From: Bacillota bacterium | Lineage (GTDB): Bacteria; Bacillota; Bacilli; Alicyclobacillales; SLC66 | Assembly (NCBI GenBank): GCA_021793015.1 | Contig: JAJYTO010000008.1 | Span: 1 to 39,834, forward strand | Reading direction: 5' to 3' | DNA length: 39,834 nt | In this document: one piece after another, positions 1-8,103 of the stretch | Numbering within the stretch: the first letter of the stretch is position 1 | Layout of the letters: the number at the start of each line of letters is the position of its first letter | Translations under genes and position numbers: made by a program | Notes under the pieces: generated by a model | The model's database searches: none | Seen by the model: only the letters and a program-made list of their open reading frames with translations | What the model was told of the DNA's origin: nothing

Positions 1-314
1 CTTGCCATCGCAAATTTGCAAGAGTCAAGTTATTATCAGAATCTATAGACAAGGAATATTTTTCGCATCCTCCAAATGGTTATAGGATTGTTGATGGCAT
101 AGATGTTGCTGACGAAAAAGCCTGTCCTCGTTGTTGTCATTATTGGGGACTCCATTTGGAATATGTCGCATACACGGAACTGCACGTCGGTCAATCATGG
201 TTCGGGAGCATGTGTATGCTCCACGATCTGGTGTTTGGCGCGCGGGCTTCTTACAATCCCCCTCAAAAGAAATTTGGACGTGAGTGTCCCCAAATCGCTT
301 CCCAATGCGTCTAA
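1..314 (+). CDS. Partial Cys-rich hypothetical protein (3' end of a gene)
   Basis: An open frame (phase starting at base 3) enters from the left edge and stays open for 103 codons to a TAA at 312-314. The visible C-terminal part carries CPRCCHYWG around residue 40 of the fragment, then FGSMCMLHDL and a terminal FGRECPQIASQC, so seven cysteines and several histidines lie in about 65 residues, suggestive of a metal-binding fold. I do not recognise the family. Base composition is clearly lower in GC than the genes after 2300, like the sigma-factor pair that follows. A shorter frame on the opposite strand (43-369) overlaps it but has no recognisable content. It is probably real because it is long, open and protein-like, but the start lies outside the window. 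Confidence 0.5.
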   Translation, partial: CHRKFARVKLLSESIDKEYFSHPPNGYRIVDGIDVADEKACPRCCHYWGLHLEYVAYTELHVGQSWFGSMCMLHDLVFGARASYNPPQKKFGRECPQIASQCV

Positions 315-346
315 TCCATGCAAGGAGATGAGGTGGTGAATTTCGG

Positions 347-874
347 GTGAGAGCCGACGCCAATGCCAAGGAAGCGATACGTTCGTTATATGAGCTATAT
401 GCTGATGATGTCTACCGATTCGCTCGACTCACCCTTGGCGATTCGACGGCTGCAAGCGATGTTGTTCAGGAAGTGTTCCTGCGCGCCTTTCAGTCATGGG
501 GGATATTTCGGAAAAATTCGAGTCCGCGCACTTGGTTGATGAGTATCGCCAGAAATTACATGTACAGTGAATTCAGGAAGAAACGGACTGAACGGAAATG
601 GCTGGCTCAGAACCGAGTGACTGAATCAGTCGATGACTCGTCCGACAAAGTTGAAAGCATGATGATGTGGCAAGACGCGCTTTCCAAAGTCCCGGAGTCT
701 TATCGACAAGTATTTGTTCTTCGTCACTTGCAGAATTATTCCGTTCAAGAAATGGTTGAAATTCTGGGTTGGTCAGAAAGCAAAGTGAAAAAAACCGACC
801 AAAGAGCGATGACTAAGTTGCGTGAGATATTCAACTCGAATTACAGGGAGGCGATCCCCCTTGACGCGCGATAG
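347..874 (+). CDS. ECF-family RNA polymerase sigma factor
   Basis: A 175-residue sigma-70 family protein of the extracytoplasmic function type, which directs RNA polymerase to a small regulon. Region 2 is visible at residues 13-80 (YADDVYRFARLTLGD, then DVVQEVFLRAFQSW and the RTWLMSIARNYMYSEFR segment that melts the -10). Region 4 lies near residues 108-165 (VPESYRQVFVLRHLQNYS, then the recognition helix around WSESKVKKTDQRAM). The start is the GTG at 347, preceded by GAGGTGG at 329-335. The next gene begins 14 bases before its stop codon, so the two are translationally coupled as a sigma/anti-sigma pair. GC content is lower than in the later genes, which may indicate transfer. I could not find a convincing autoregulatory ECF promoter upstream. 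Confidence 0.88.
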   Translation: MRADANAKEAIRSLYELYADDVYRFARLTLGDSTAASDVVQEVFLRAFQSWGIFRKNSSPRTWLMSIARNYMYSEFRKKRTERKWLAQNRVTESVDDSSDKVESMMMWQDALSKVPESYRQVFVLRHLQNYSVQEMVEILGWSESKVKKTDQRAMTKLREIFNSNYREAIPLDAR

Positions 875-1964
875 AGATCATTTCGAGGATTATCCAATCC
901 TATCCGAAATTAAACTGCCTCCAAATGAGCGTGCGGATATTTGGCACAGCATTGAACAAGCCATGGAACATACTCGTATTCAGAAAACGAAAAGGGGAAT
1001 GACAATGATCAAGACATCTGCGGCTGTAGTCTCGGTGTTAGTGTTTTTTGGCAGTTATGTCGGGTATGAAGTGCATCACACGCGCTTCGGTACTAAACCA
1101 GGAGTCGCAGTCGCATCACATTCTCATTACACCAGTGAAATCGCGTGGATCAAAAACAAGGGCTACTCGGTGAATGGGACAACTCCGAATGCGACTGTGA
1201 AAACCGCCTCGGGTAGTATATTGACGGCGTGGATTGCGGTGGCTGCACAGTCGCAGAATGGCTACAATCAACGTGTATTCTTCTTTCTCAATGGCAGATA
1301 TTTAGGGACCGACACAGCCAAACCAAGCTTGGAGATCACAAGTGCCAAAGCTGCCGGAAAGGGCATTGCTGTTACTTATCCTGTCTACAGGAAGAGTGAT
1401 TCTTTTGCCAATCCAACTGGAACGCCGGTTACAATTACCTATACTTGGAATGGCTCGAGGTTGGTTCCTGACAAACCTTATCCAAAGCAATTCCAAGCCA
1501 GCAGCGCGGCAAGTCAAGGTAACAACTTGATTTCCACGAAGTCCTATCCCACCGCCGCCGAAGCAGCGAATCGGATTGCAAGTATTCAAGGGGGAAACGG
1601 GGTAGGTCCGGGTAGTCCGATGGTGAACTTGGGGAATGGCATTACCGCCAGAGAAAGCGCGGGCATGGGTCATGCAAGATATGTGTGGCACGAGGGAAAT
1701 TGGACGATTCAAATTCGTTATTACACCATGAACCCGAACGCTCAGGTGAAGCAGGTTGCAGAAAACATCGTTTCTTATCTTCACACGCATATGCTGCCAG
1801 CTCCAAACAAACATGGCGTCATTGTCGTTAACAGCACAGATGCCAATGCAACAAGCTTTAGCCCACAGACCATCATGGCTTGGCAAGAAGGGACGCAGGT
1901 CAACCAACTGCGGCAAACAGGGAACCCCGTTCAAGCACTGCAAACCGTAGTCAAGCATAAGTGA
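861..1964 (+). CDS. Membrane-anchored anti-sigma-like protein with LppP/LprE-like outer domain
   Basis: A 367-residue protein starting at a TTG (861) that follows AGGGAGGC at 844-851 and overlaps the sigma gene. It has a short cytoplasmic part (residues 1-48, with charged helix ERADIWHSIEQAMEH), one membrane helix (about 50-70, TSAAVVSVLVFFGSYVGYEV) and a large outer domain. Around residues 155-210 the outer domain reads IAVTYPVYRKSDSFANPTG followed by TITYTWNGSRLVPD. This resembles the LppP/LprE lipoprotein family of actinobacteria, which is inference from memory of the family pattern. The HxxxCxxC zinc motif of classical anti-sigma factors is absent from the cytoplasmic part. Position and topology argue for the cognate regulator of the sigma factor at 347-874; the ligand is unknown. 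Confidence 0.65.
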   Translation: MTRDRDHFEDYPILSEIKLPPNERADIWHSIEQAMEHTRIQKTKRGMTMIKTSAAVVSVLVFFGSYVGYEVHHTRFGTKPGVAVASHSHYTSEIAWIKNKGYSVNGTTPNATVKTASGSILTAWIAVAAQSQNGYNQRVFFFLNGRYLGTDTAKPSLEITSAKAAGKGIAVTYPVYRKSDSFANPTGTPVTITYTWNGSRLVPDKPYPKQFQASSAASQGNNLISTKSYPTAAEAANRIASIQGGNGVGPGSPMVNLGNGITARESAGMGHARYVWHEGNWTIQIRYYTMNPNAQVKQVAENIVSYLHTHMLPAPNKHGVIVVNSTDANATSFSPQTIMAWQEGTQVNQLRQTGNPVQALQTVVKHK

Positions 1965-2357
1965 CAGAGGATGTGGGGCGATTCGCCTTAAGATTTGCCG
2001 TGGGAATGGGGCGCCTCGGTATGTCTGGCTGGTTACCATGCGGGGACAAAACCCAAAGGACGCTTGTCGGCCTGCTCCATGGGCAACAGTTCCGCGTTCG
2101 GTATGGGCGCGGATGGGTTGTGGCGGCGGCTGGCCGCCGTGTGCCGGAGGGTTGCCGAACGGCATGAGCGTCAAGCAAACGGTTCAATGTTTTCAGACGA
2201 TCCGGAAGAAGCAAAGGATGGATGACTGACGGGTGTGAAAGGAAGGGTTGCGGGTGGATTGAGGGTGGACTACGACGGCCTGCGGGTGGCATGAGTTGTC
2301 CGATCTCTGAATAGGGTGTACAAACTGGTCACTTCAGTTCAGAGAGGCGGGTCGGCA
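1965..2357 (+). other. Intergenic stretch without a convincing gene
   Basis: About 390 bases between the anti-sigma gene and the permease. Frames on both strands are open for up to about 110 codons, but their translations are rich in Arg, Pro and Gly and resemble no protein, as expected for GC-rich non-coding DNA. I see no transcription terminator with a T-run and no convincing promoter. Confidence 0.5.
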
Positions 2358-3356
2358 TTGACTCACGGCGCTGTGGTAGGAGCAAAACTCAGGACGATAA
2401 CGTTAGCCGGTCTGATCGTCCTCTGCATCCTTGCGATCGGACTCTATGAGTCATCCCATGTGCAGTACGCTTCACACGTCCAAATGGTCAAGACGCTGTT
2501 CCAGAGCATTGTGTGGGAGGCATTTCCTTTTATCGTGATTGGAGTCGCCCTGTCGGCGCTGATCGATTCATTTGTAGGCGCAAACGGGTTGTCCGCGTTT
2601 CTGTCGGATTCGCTGGGCGGCCGGGTGACAGCCGGCGTCCTCGGATTATTTCTGCCTGTCTGCGACTGTGGAACGATTCCGGTGGCCCGCACCATGCGCC
2701 GCAAAGGCGTGGGCGAGTCTGTTGCATTTACGTTTGCGCTCGGCACGCCCACCGTCAACGTGATTGCTTTGCTCTCCACATTTGCGGCGTTTCATCAACA
2801 GTGGTCATGGGTGTTGTGGAGAGCGGGGGGCGCGTTCGTCATCGCGATTGCCGCTGGCTTCGTGGTCCGATTTGGGGAGGGAACTCTCACCGAAAAATGG
2901 GAGGCCGACTCCCATGCGAAGCCAAGAAGGCATGGTTTCGCGGCCTGGAGGCACGCCGCCGACCACTCGGCGGGCGAACTGTTTGCGGTTGGCCCCTTTT
3001 TTGTAGCCAGCGCCCTGCTGGCGGCTGTGGCGCAAGGCTTATGGCCGATGAGCGCGGTCACCGGATTCACGCAGCACTCTGTGTGGTCTATTCTGTTGCT
3101 GATGGGGCTTGGCAGTGTACTGTCCCTCTGCTCTGAAGCCGACGCGTTCGTGGCGGCCAGCCTGACCACGCTGTTTTCGCCCGGCGCGGTTCTGGCGTTC
3201 ATGCTGGCGGGCCAATTGACCGATTTGCGCAACCTGCTCCTGATGCCTCAGGTGTTTTCCAAACGGACGGTGGCGGTCGGGCTGATGACTGCATTCCTGC
3301 TTGTTTTCGTGTGCGCCTTGCTTCTCAACCGATTTTCGACTGGGGGGTGGAGATGA
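2358..3356 (+). CDS. DUF318/UPF0718 family permease (YcgR/YraQ/ArsP-like)
   Basis: A polytopic membrane protein of about 332 residues with roughly eight hydrophobic segments. The family hallmark PVCDCGTIPVARTMRRKG is present in the first half, followed by FALGTPTVNVIALL, and a second half-repeat carries LSLCSEADAFVAASL. Members of this family export metal or metalloid compounds (ArsP exports organoarsenicals) or have unknown substrates; the substrate here cannot be told. The TTG at 2358 is chosen because AGAGAGGCGG (2341-2350) lies seven bases before it; an in-frame GTG at 2316 lacks such a site. The stop overlaps the next start in ATGA, so the two genes form an operon. In Bacillus subtilis the homologous pair is ycgR-ycgQ. 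Confidence 0.82.
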   Translation: MTHGAVVGAKLRTITLAGLIVLCILAIGLYESSHVQYASHVQMVKTLFQSIVWEAFPFIVIGVALSALIDSFVGANGLSAFLSDSLGGRVTAGVLGLFLPVCDCGTIPVARTMRRKGVGESVAFTFALGTPTVNVIALLSTFAAFHQQWSWVLWRAGGAFVIAIAAGFVVRFGEGTLTEKWEADSHAKPRRHGFAAWRHAADHSAGELFAVGPFFVASALLAAVAQGLWPMSAVTGFTQHSVWSILLLMGLGSVLSLCSEADAFVAASLTTLFSPGAVLAFMLAGQLTDLRNLLLMPQVFSKRTVAVGLMTAFLLVFVCALLLNRFSTGGWR

Positions 3357-3727
3357 TGCTCTCGGAACGTGTGCTGCGTCTGACGATTCTGGCCGCCTAT
3401 GGCTTCAGTCTGCTGAACATGTGGTGGACGGGCGCGATGTATCGGTTTGTGGGCGCTGGGTTGGCGCCGCTGGAACTGGCGGGCGGCGTTCTGGTATGGC
3501 TGATCGCTGTGGGAAGCGTGTTTGCCGAAGATGACGGCGCTGCCTCGGACAGGACTCCCGAACGGAATCCGGGCGGGATCAGGAAGCGGGTTGGAGATGG
3601 ACTCGCAGACGGGGAGCGGGGTCAGACTGAGGAGACGGCGGGCGCGATGTGGTTGCGCGGCATCCTCTACGCCCTATTTGCCCTGCCGCCCGCGATTTAT
3701 CTGTTGACGATGTATGCGGGATGGTAG
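3353..3727 (+). CDS. Short membrane protein resembling the N-terminal half of YcgQ (TIGR03943 family)
   Basis: A 124-residue protein starting at ATG 3353 (overlapping the permease stop) or ATG 3356, after GGGGGGTGGAG. Two hydrophobic segments at about residues 8-28 and 36-56 (LRLTILAAYGFSLLNMWWTG, APLELAGGVLVWLIAVGSVF) resemble the N-terminal membrane part of the YcgQ/TIGR03943 partner of DUF318 permeases. A hydrophilic acidic and arginine-rich linker and a third helix near the C-terminus follow. The usual C-terminal soluble DUF1980 domain is missing, so it is about half the normal length. The assignment rests mainly on gene order and the N-terminal pattern. It probably assists the permease. 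Confidence 0.6.
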   Translation: MMLSERVLRLTILAAYGFSLLNMWWTGAMYRFVGAGLAPLELAGGVLVWLIAVGSVFAEDDGAASDRTPERNPGGIRKRVGDGLADGERGQTEETAGAMWLRGILYALFALPPAIYLLTMYAGW

Positions 3728-3810
3728 CCTTCGCTATACCTTTGGCGTAAAACATAGTAATCTAAAGCTTGACGAACGATTTGATTCATCGGGAAGGTGG
3801 CTCATACGCG

Positions 3811-5091
3811 TTGAGTGAGCATACAACGACACGGACACAGGCCATAGGGCATTCGCGCATCCGCGATTATGAGCTTCATCCGCAGGGTTTGCGCAAGATC
3901 GCGTGGGTGCGGGAGCGCATGCCGCTTCTGCGCAGTCTTGAAGAACAGTTTGCGCGTGAGCGGCCGTTCGCCGGAAAGCGCGTGGTGATCTGCCTGCATC
4001 TGGAGGCGAAAACGGCGTACTTGGCGAAGGTTGTCCAGGCAGGCGGTGCGGAGGTTGCGGTTGTCGCATCAAATCCGCTGTCCACGCAGGACGATGTCGT
4101 GGCCGGGCTGGTGCATGACGGCGTCGTCGCCTACGCTTGGCATGGCGCCACTGCGGAGGAATATGCGAGTCATATTCAGGCTGCGCTGGATTTTCATCCG
4201 CAGCTTGTGATCGATGACGGCGGAGATCTCGTATCGACGCTCCACCGCGATCGCAAGGGCCAACTCGCTGAAATTACAGGCGGCTGCGAAGAAACGACGA
4301 CGGGCATATTGCGACTGCGCGCCATGGCTCAGCAGGGCGTCCTGCAATTTCCCATGATCGCAGTCAACGACGCATACTCCAAGTATCTCTTTGACAACCG
4401 TTATGGAACGGGCCAATCCGTGTGGGACGGGATCATGCGCACGACCAATCTCCTGGTCGCAGGCACGACGGTGGTTGTCATCGGCTACGGGTGGTGCGGG
4501 AAAGGCGTTGCCCTCAGGGCCCGTGGGCTCGGCGCCAAGGTGGTCGTCTGCGAAATAGACCCCATTAAAGCGGTCGAAGCGATCATGGACGGTCATTCTG
4601 TGATGCCGATCGCAGAGGCTGCTTGCATCGGCGACTTCTTCATAACCGTGACCGGCAACAGGGATTGCATCACCGGGCCGCATTTCGATGCGATGAAATC
4701 GGGGGCGATACTGGCGAACGCCGGCCATTTTGACGTGGAGATCAGCATTCCCGACTTGCGGACCCGCGCGCAGCAGGTGAATGCGGTGCGGCCCAACGTG
4801 GAGGAGTTTGTATTTGCGGATGGGCGCAGAGTGTATCTGCTGGCACAGGGAAGACTCGTCAACCTTGCCGCTGGAGACGGTCATCCCGCGGAGGTCATGG
4901 ACATGACGTTCGCGCTGCAGGCATTGGCTTTGGACTATGTGATGAAGGAGCATTTGCCGGCGGGTGTGCATGAGCTGCCCCGTGACATCGACGAGGAAGT
5001 CGCGCGCAGGCGCTTGCTGGCGGTGGGAGTCGCGATTGATGAATTGACGCAGGAACAGAAACGGTATCTGGCCAGTTGGGGCCATGAGTGA
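3811..5091 (+). CDS. ahcY: Adenosylhomocysteinase (S-adenosyl-L-homocysteine hydrolase)
   Basis: Splits S-adenosylhomocysteine, the product of methyltransferases, into adenosine and homocysteine with bound NAD, in the cytoplasm. About 426 residues, a usual length for the short bacterial form. Recognisable blocks in order are CLHLEAKTAYL, VIDDGGDL, GGCEETTTGILRLR, the catalytic-region string FPMIAVNDAYSKYLFDNRYG, the Rossmann motif VVVIGYGWCGKGVALRARGLG, and LANAGHFDVEI. The TTG at 3811 is preferred because GGGAAGGTGG (3791-3800) lies ten bases upstream; another in-frame TTG at 3769 has no ribosome site. No SAM or SAH riboswitch is evident in the 80 bases before it. It appears to be a single-gene unit. 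Confidence 0.95.
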   Translation: MSEHTTTRTQAIGHSRIRDYELHPQGLRKIAWVRERMPLLRSLEEQFARERPFAGKRVVICLHLEAKTAYLAKVVQAGGAEVAVVASNPLSTQDDVVAGLVHDGVVAYAWHGATAEEYASHIQAALDFHPQLVIDDGGDLVSTLHRDRKGQLAEITGGCEETTTGILRLRAMAQQGVLQFPMIAVNDAYSKYLFDNRYGTGQSVWDGIMRTTNLLVAGTTVVVIGYGWCGKGVALRARGLGAKVVVCEIDPIKAVEAIMDGHSVMPIAEAACIGDFFITVTGNRDCITGPHFDAMKSGAILANAGHFDVEISIPDLRTRAQQVNAVRPNVEEFVFADGRRVYLLAQGRLVNLAAGDGHPAEVMDMTFALQALALDYVMKEHLPAGVHELPRDIDEEVARRRLLAVGVAIDELTQEQKRYLASWGHE

Positions 5092-5102
5092 CAGAGGCAT
5101 GA

Positions 5103-5273
5103 TGTGCGATGCGGCAACTGATGTGCGATGCGGCAACTGATGTGCGATTGTGGCAACTGGTGTGCGATGCTGCAGCATGCGGGCGGCGCGGCGGCTGGTA
5201 TGCATTTGTGGAGACGGGTGTGCGCAACGGCAACTGGCGTGTGGTGCGGCAACAGTTGTCGGTTGCGGCAATA
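5103..5273 (+). repeat. Degenerate tandem repeat, 19-20 bp unit
   Basis: Directly after ahcY the unit TGTGCGATGCGGCAACTGA occurs at 5103-5121 and again, identical, at 5122-5140. A 20-base variant (TGTGCGATTGTGGCAACTGG) follows at 5141-5160 and a partial one at 5161-5170. Further decayed units lie at 5219-5237 (TGTGCGCAACGGCAACTGG) and up to about 5273. There are no spacers, so this is not a CRISPR array. It fills almost the whole gap before the next gene. Confidence 0.8.
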
Positions 5274-5289
5274 GGAGAGGAGATCGGTC

Positions 5290-6018
5290 GTGCGTCCGTT
5301 GATTGGCGTTACAGTATACCACTATCTAAGAAATAATCTTCCGGGTCTCTTTGTCGGCCAAGACTATACAGAGGGGATCTATGAGGCCGGCGGACTGCCG
5401 ATGGCGTTGCCGCTGACCGCTTCCCAGGAGGCTGTCGACGACATGGCGGCGCAACTGGATGGACTTCTGCTCACAGGCGGTGAGGATATCGCGCCGCAGA
5501 TGTTCGGAGAAGAACCGCGCCTGGGACTCGGCGAGGTGTCTCCTGTCCGGGACCGGATGGAGCAGTTGCTGTTGGAGCGCATGCTGCAGCTTGACAAGCC
5601 TGTATTTGCGATCTGCAGAGGGCTGCAGGTTCTGAACGCGGTGATGGGGGGAACTCTCTATCAGGACCTGTTGCGCGAATGGGACAGCGACATGCAGCAT
5701 GCCCAGAATGCTCCGCGCAATCACTTGGCGCACATTGTCGATATCGTGCCTGGCACGCTTTTGCAGAGAGTCTGCGGAGAAAGGGAGTTGGCGACCAATA
5801 CGTTCCATCATCAGGCGGCGCGCGACGTCGCACCGGGGTATGTCGTCTCTGCCCGAAGCCGTGACGGGTTGATCGAAGCGCTTGAAGATCCGGCGCGGGC
5901 GTTTGTCCTCGCCGTGCAGTGGCATCCCGAAAATCTCTGGCGCGAGAATCCGGCGCACAGGCGCCTATTCACCGCCTTCGTGGATGCGGCGCGTGTGCGG
6001 CAGCAGGCGTCTGACTAG
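5290..6018 (+). CDS. Class I glutamine amidotransferase-like hydrolase (peptidase C26, PuuD-type)
   Basis: A 242-residue member of the gamma-glutamyl-gamma-aminobutyrate hydrolase family, which cleaves gamma-glutamyl amides such as those of polyamine breakdown. The triad is visible: nucleophile Cys109 in FAICRGLQVLN, and His212 with Glu214 in VQWHPE. The LLTGGEDIAPQMFG block (about 59-72) is typical of the family. The GTG at 5290 follows AGGAGAGGAG. The substrate is not certain because family members also act on other gamma-glutamyl compounds, and no other polyamine genes are nearby. The 3' end overlaps the convergent flippase gene by 54 bases. Confidence 0.85.
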   Translation: MRPLIGVTVYHYLRNNLPGLFVGQDYTEGIYEAGGLPMALPLTASQEAVDDMAAQLDGLLLTGGEDIAPQMFGEEPRLGLGEVSPVRDRMEQLLLERMLQLDKPVFAICRGLQVLNAVMGGTLYQDLLREWDSDMQHAQNAPRNHLAHIVDIVPGTLLQRVCGERELATNTFHHQAARDVAPGYVVSARSRDGLIEALEDPARAFVLAVQWHPENLWRENPAHRRLFTAFVDAARVRQQASD

Positions 6019-7296
6019 GTCGCGATCCATGCGGGTCACCGCAAAGAGAGCGCTGAGCGGCTGTTTGGTCTGTTGCTTGAAGTAGATGATGCATAGCGTC
6101 AGGCTCACGAAGTAAGCCGTTGAAGACGCGAGCGCGCCGCCCATGATCCCGATGCGGGGAATCAGCAAAAAGCAGATGAGCGCATTGGCGGCGATGCTCG
6201 CCGCCTGCATGTAGAGAGGAAACTTCACCTTTCCGAGTTGATCGGTGAAAAACTGCGAGAACAGGGCGGTCGCGCCGTAAGCGATGGTGCCGGGCAACAG
6301 GACTTCGAACACCGGAATGGAACGGTCATAGCGACCGCTCAGCGCATAATGGATGAGCGGAGGAAAGACGACCAGCATGAACGCGGCGGATACGATCAGC
6401 AGCGCCAGCGTGAAGCGGAATGTGCGTTCAACGAGGGCGATCGAGCCGCTGCGTTCCTCTGCCGCAACGCGGGCGTAGATGAGCAGCGAGATGCTGGAAG
6501 ATATGTGCCACAGCACTTCGGAAGCGGTGACCGCCATCCCGTACAGACTCGCCGCCGTGGCGCCCGCCAAAATGCCGACAAGGATCAGGTCTCCGCGCAG
6601 ATTGAATTGGGTCAGCAGCTGCTGTAGGGATGTCTTGCGTCCATAGGCAAACACCTGCGGGCGCAGTTCCGGATGTTTGGAGGGGATGAGCCGCACTCCG
6701 GACAGACGCGCGGCCACCATGTACGCGGTCACCGCTGCGATCAAATAGGAGAGAAACCAGCCGCCCAGAGTCAAGGTCAGCAGATGCGGCGCCACGGACG
6801 CGTCGAAATGACGGGCTGCCATGATCGCAACGGCAAACACGACAAAACACAGAACCTGGATCGTGTTGAGCCGGTTCAGCCAGTCAATCTCGTTCAGAGC
6901 CTGCACCAGTTTCGTCGTGTACCCGAACAGAACGGCGAGCGGCACCGTTCCGACGGCGAATACGACGTAGCCAAACATAGGGCGCCCCGGCGCCAGCAGC
7001 AGGCAGACGACCGCGAGCACAGCGGCCGCCAGCGCCACATAGGCGTAGAGACGCATGATGACGCCAACCAAGGCTTCGCGGGGAAGCTTCCGGCGATTGA
7101 GGCCGAAGTTAAAAAAATTGCCGTATCCGGCGAGATAAGTCGCGCACAACTGTGCATAGACGAGTATAAGTTTATAGATGCCGTTGTCAGCCACTGTCAA
7201 ATATCGTGGGACCAGGAACAGGCCGGATACCATGGCCAGACCAGCCACCCCAAATTTGTACAGGATCGTTCTTAAAGTCCGCGCGACCGCGTTCAT
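5965..7296 (-). CDS. Polysaccharide flippase-like membrane protein (MOP/Wzx superfamily)
   Basis: A 443-residue integral membrane protein with about 12-14 hydrophobic segments, starting with the N-terminal pattern TILYKFGVAGLAMVSGLFLV typical of O-antigen and teichuronic-acid flippases. Central segments such as GRKTSLQQLLTQFNLRGDLI and the C-terminal IGIMGGALASSTAYFVSL also match that superfamily. It should move lipid-linked saccharides across the cytoplasmic membrane. The ATG at 7296 is chosen because GGGAGG lies seven bases upstream; the frame stays open for 45 more codons but without a ribosome site. No glycosyltransferase genes lie next to it, so it looks like an orphan. Its end overlaps the convergent gene at 5290-6018. 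Confidence 0.8.
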   Translation of the reverse strand: MNAVARTLRTILYKFGVAGLAMVSGLFLVPRYLTVADNGIYKLILVYAQLCATYLAGYGNFFNFGLNRRKLPREALVGVIMRLYAYVALAAAVLAVVCLLLAPGRPMFGYVVFAVGTVPLAVLFGYTTKLVQALNEIDWLNRLNTIQVLCFVVFAVAIMAARHFDASVAPHLLTLTLGGWFLSYLIAAVTAYMVAARLSGVRLIPSKHPELRPQVFAYGRKTSLQQLLTQFNLRGDLILVGILAGATAASLYGMAVTASEVLWHISSSISLLIYARVAAEERSGSIALVERTFRFTLALLIVSAAFMLVVFPPLIHYALSGRYDRSIPVFEVLLPGTIAYGATALFSQFFTDQLGKVKFPLYMQAASIAANALICFLLIPRIGIMGGALASSTAYFVSLTLCIIYFKQQTKQPLSALFAVTRMDRDLVRRLLPHTRRIHEGGE

Positions 7297-7515
7297 GCGG
7301 GTCCTCCCGACACTCATGATAACGTTGTATGACTCATGCGCGACCGGACAGCGCCGCGTGCTCCTGCGGCGGCGTGAGCCCCCTCCAGGATATTTTACGC
7401 GTCTGTCACCCGCTTTGCAGAGCTTGCGCACTCTCTTTTCCGCATGGGGGTCAAGGCGCTCCGGTTGCCGGCAACCGCGAACCTATGGCCTCTGGCAAAG
7501 GGAGGAGCTGGGGAA

Positions 7516-7839
7516 ATGGTCGTGAATCCGCTTGACCGTCATTTGCTCGTGCAGTTGCAGGTTGGTCAGAGTGCGGCGGGAAAACCGAAGCTGCACAATC
7601 GGGTGTATCCACACGTCGATGTCCAGGCGTCGGACGCCGCCATCAATGATGTGCTCCAGGCGATCGCGCCGTTGTTTGGCGACCCGGTCTACGCCATGGG
7701 ACGCGTGGACACGGTTCAGATTCAGGACAGTACAACGACGACGTCCGCCGGCGGCAGTTCGTCCGGGACGGTTTCGGGCGGCGGCGCGAGCGCAGGTTCC
7801 GGCACAGGCGGAGCGGCTGCGGGCGCCACATCGGCGTGA
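7516..7839 (+). CDS. DUF1659 family protein with Ser/Gly/Thr/Ala-rich tail
   Basis: A 107-residue protein. Residues 1-70 match the DUF1659 pattern of Bacilli (LLVQLQVGQSAAGKPKLHNR, then INDVLQAIAPLFGDPVYAMG and RVDTVQIQD). Function is unknown. Unlike typical members of about 70-75 residues, it continues with a roughly 35-residue low-complexity tail of Ser, Gly, Thr and Ala. The ATG at 7516 is supported by GGGAGGAG around 7500-7507. A DUF2922 gene follows 45 bases later; these two small families are commonly found side by side in Bacilli, and the pair is likely co-transcribed. Confidence 0.75.
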   Translation: MVVNPLDRHLLVQLQVGQSAAGKPKLHNRVYPHVDVQASDAAINDVLQAIAPLFGDPVYAMGRVDTVQIQDSTTTTSAGGSSSGTVSGGGASAGSGTGGAAAGATSA

Positions 7840-7884
7840 GGGAAACGAGCAACACATCCTGAATTGTCTGGAGGAAACAAGGCC

Positions 7885-8103
7885 ATGAAAGAATCACTCG
7901 AACTTTCGTTTTTGACCAGTCTGAACAAAACCGTGCATCTGCAGATTCCCAATCCGAAGACGCCCGTTGCGGCTGCTGTCGTCGACGCGGCGATGGACGC
8001 CATCGTGGCGGCGGACATCTTTGTCTTTCCGAACGGTCGCATCGTGAAAAAGGTACAGGCAAAACTGGCGACGGCGGACGCCTCCATCATTCCGCTGGCG
8101 TAA
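7885..8103 (+). CDS. DUF2922 family protein
   Basis: A 72-residue protein with the DUF2922 pattern: LELSFLTSLNKTVHLQIPNP, then VVDAAMDAIVAADIFVF and a C-terminal VKKVQAKLATADASIIPL. Function is unknown in the family. The ATG at 7885 follows GGAGG (7870-7874) by ten bases. It is the second gene of the DUF1659-DUF2922 pair. The stop overlaps the end of the convergent DUF1450 frame by 17 bases. Confidence 0.8.
   Translation: MKESLELSFLTSLNKTVHLQIPNPKTPVAAAVVDAAMDAIVAADIFVFPNGRIVKKVQAKLATADASIIPLA

Noticed and set aside
285-311. ECF promoter for the first sigma factor (CGTC at 308-311)
   Set aside because: The hexamer 17 bases upstream is TGTCCC, lacking the AAC core, so it is not convincing.
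1302-2174. 290-codon frame on the minus strand
   Set aside because: It lies opposite the anti-sigma gene and its translation has no protein-like features; it is a mirror frame.
3728-3810. SAM or SAH riboswitch before ahcY
   Set aside because: The gap is only 83 bases and shows no recognisable riboswitch core.
5103-5273. CRISPR-like repeat array
   Set aside because: Repeat units abut without spacers and there are no cas genes; it is a simple tandem repeat.
4069-5322. 417-codon frame on the minus strand over ahcY
   Set aside because: Antisense to a clearly identified gene, with His/Arg-rich composition typical of shadow frames.
7297-7515. Riboswitch or structured RNA before the DUF1659 gene (palindrome GGTTGCCGGCAACC at 7463)
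   Set aside because: The palindrome is real but no known riboswitch core could be matched, and the region is short.
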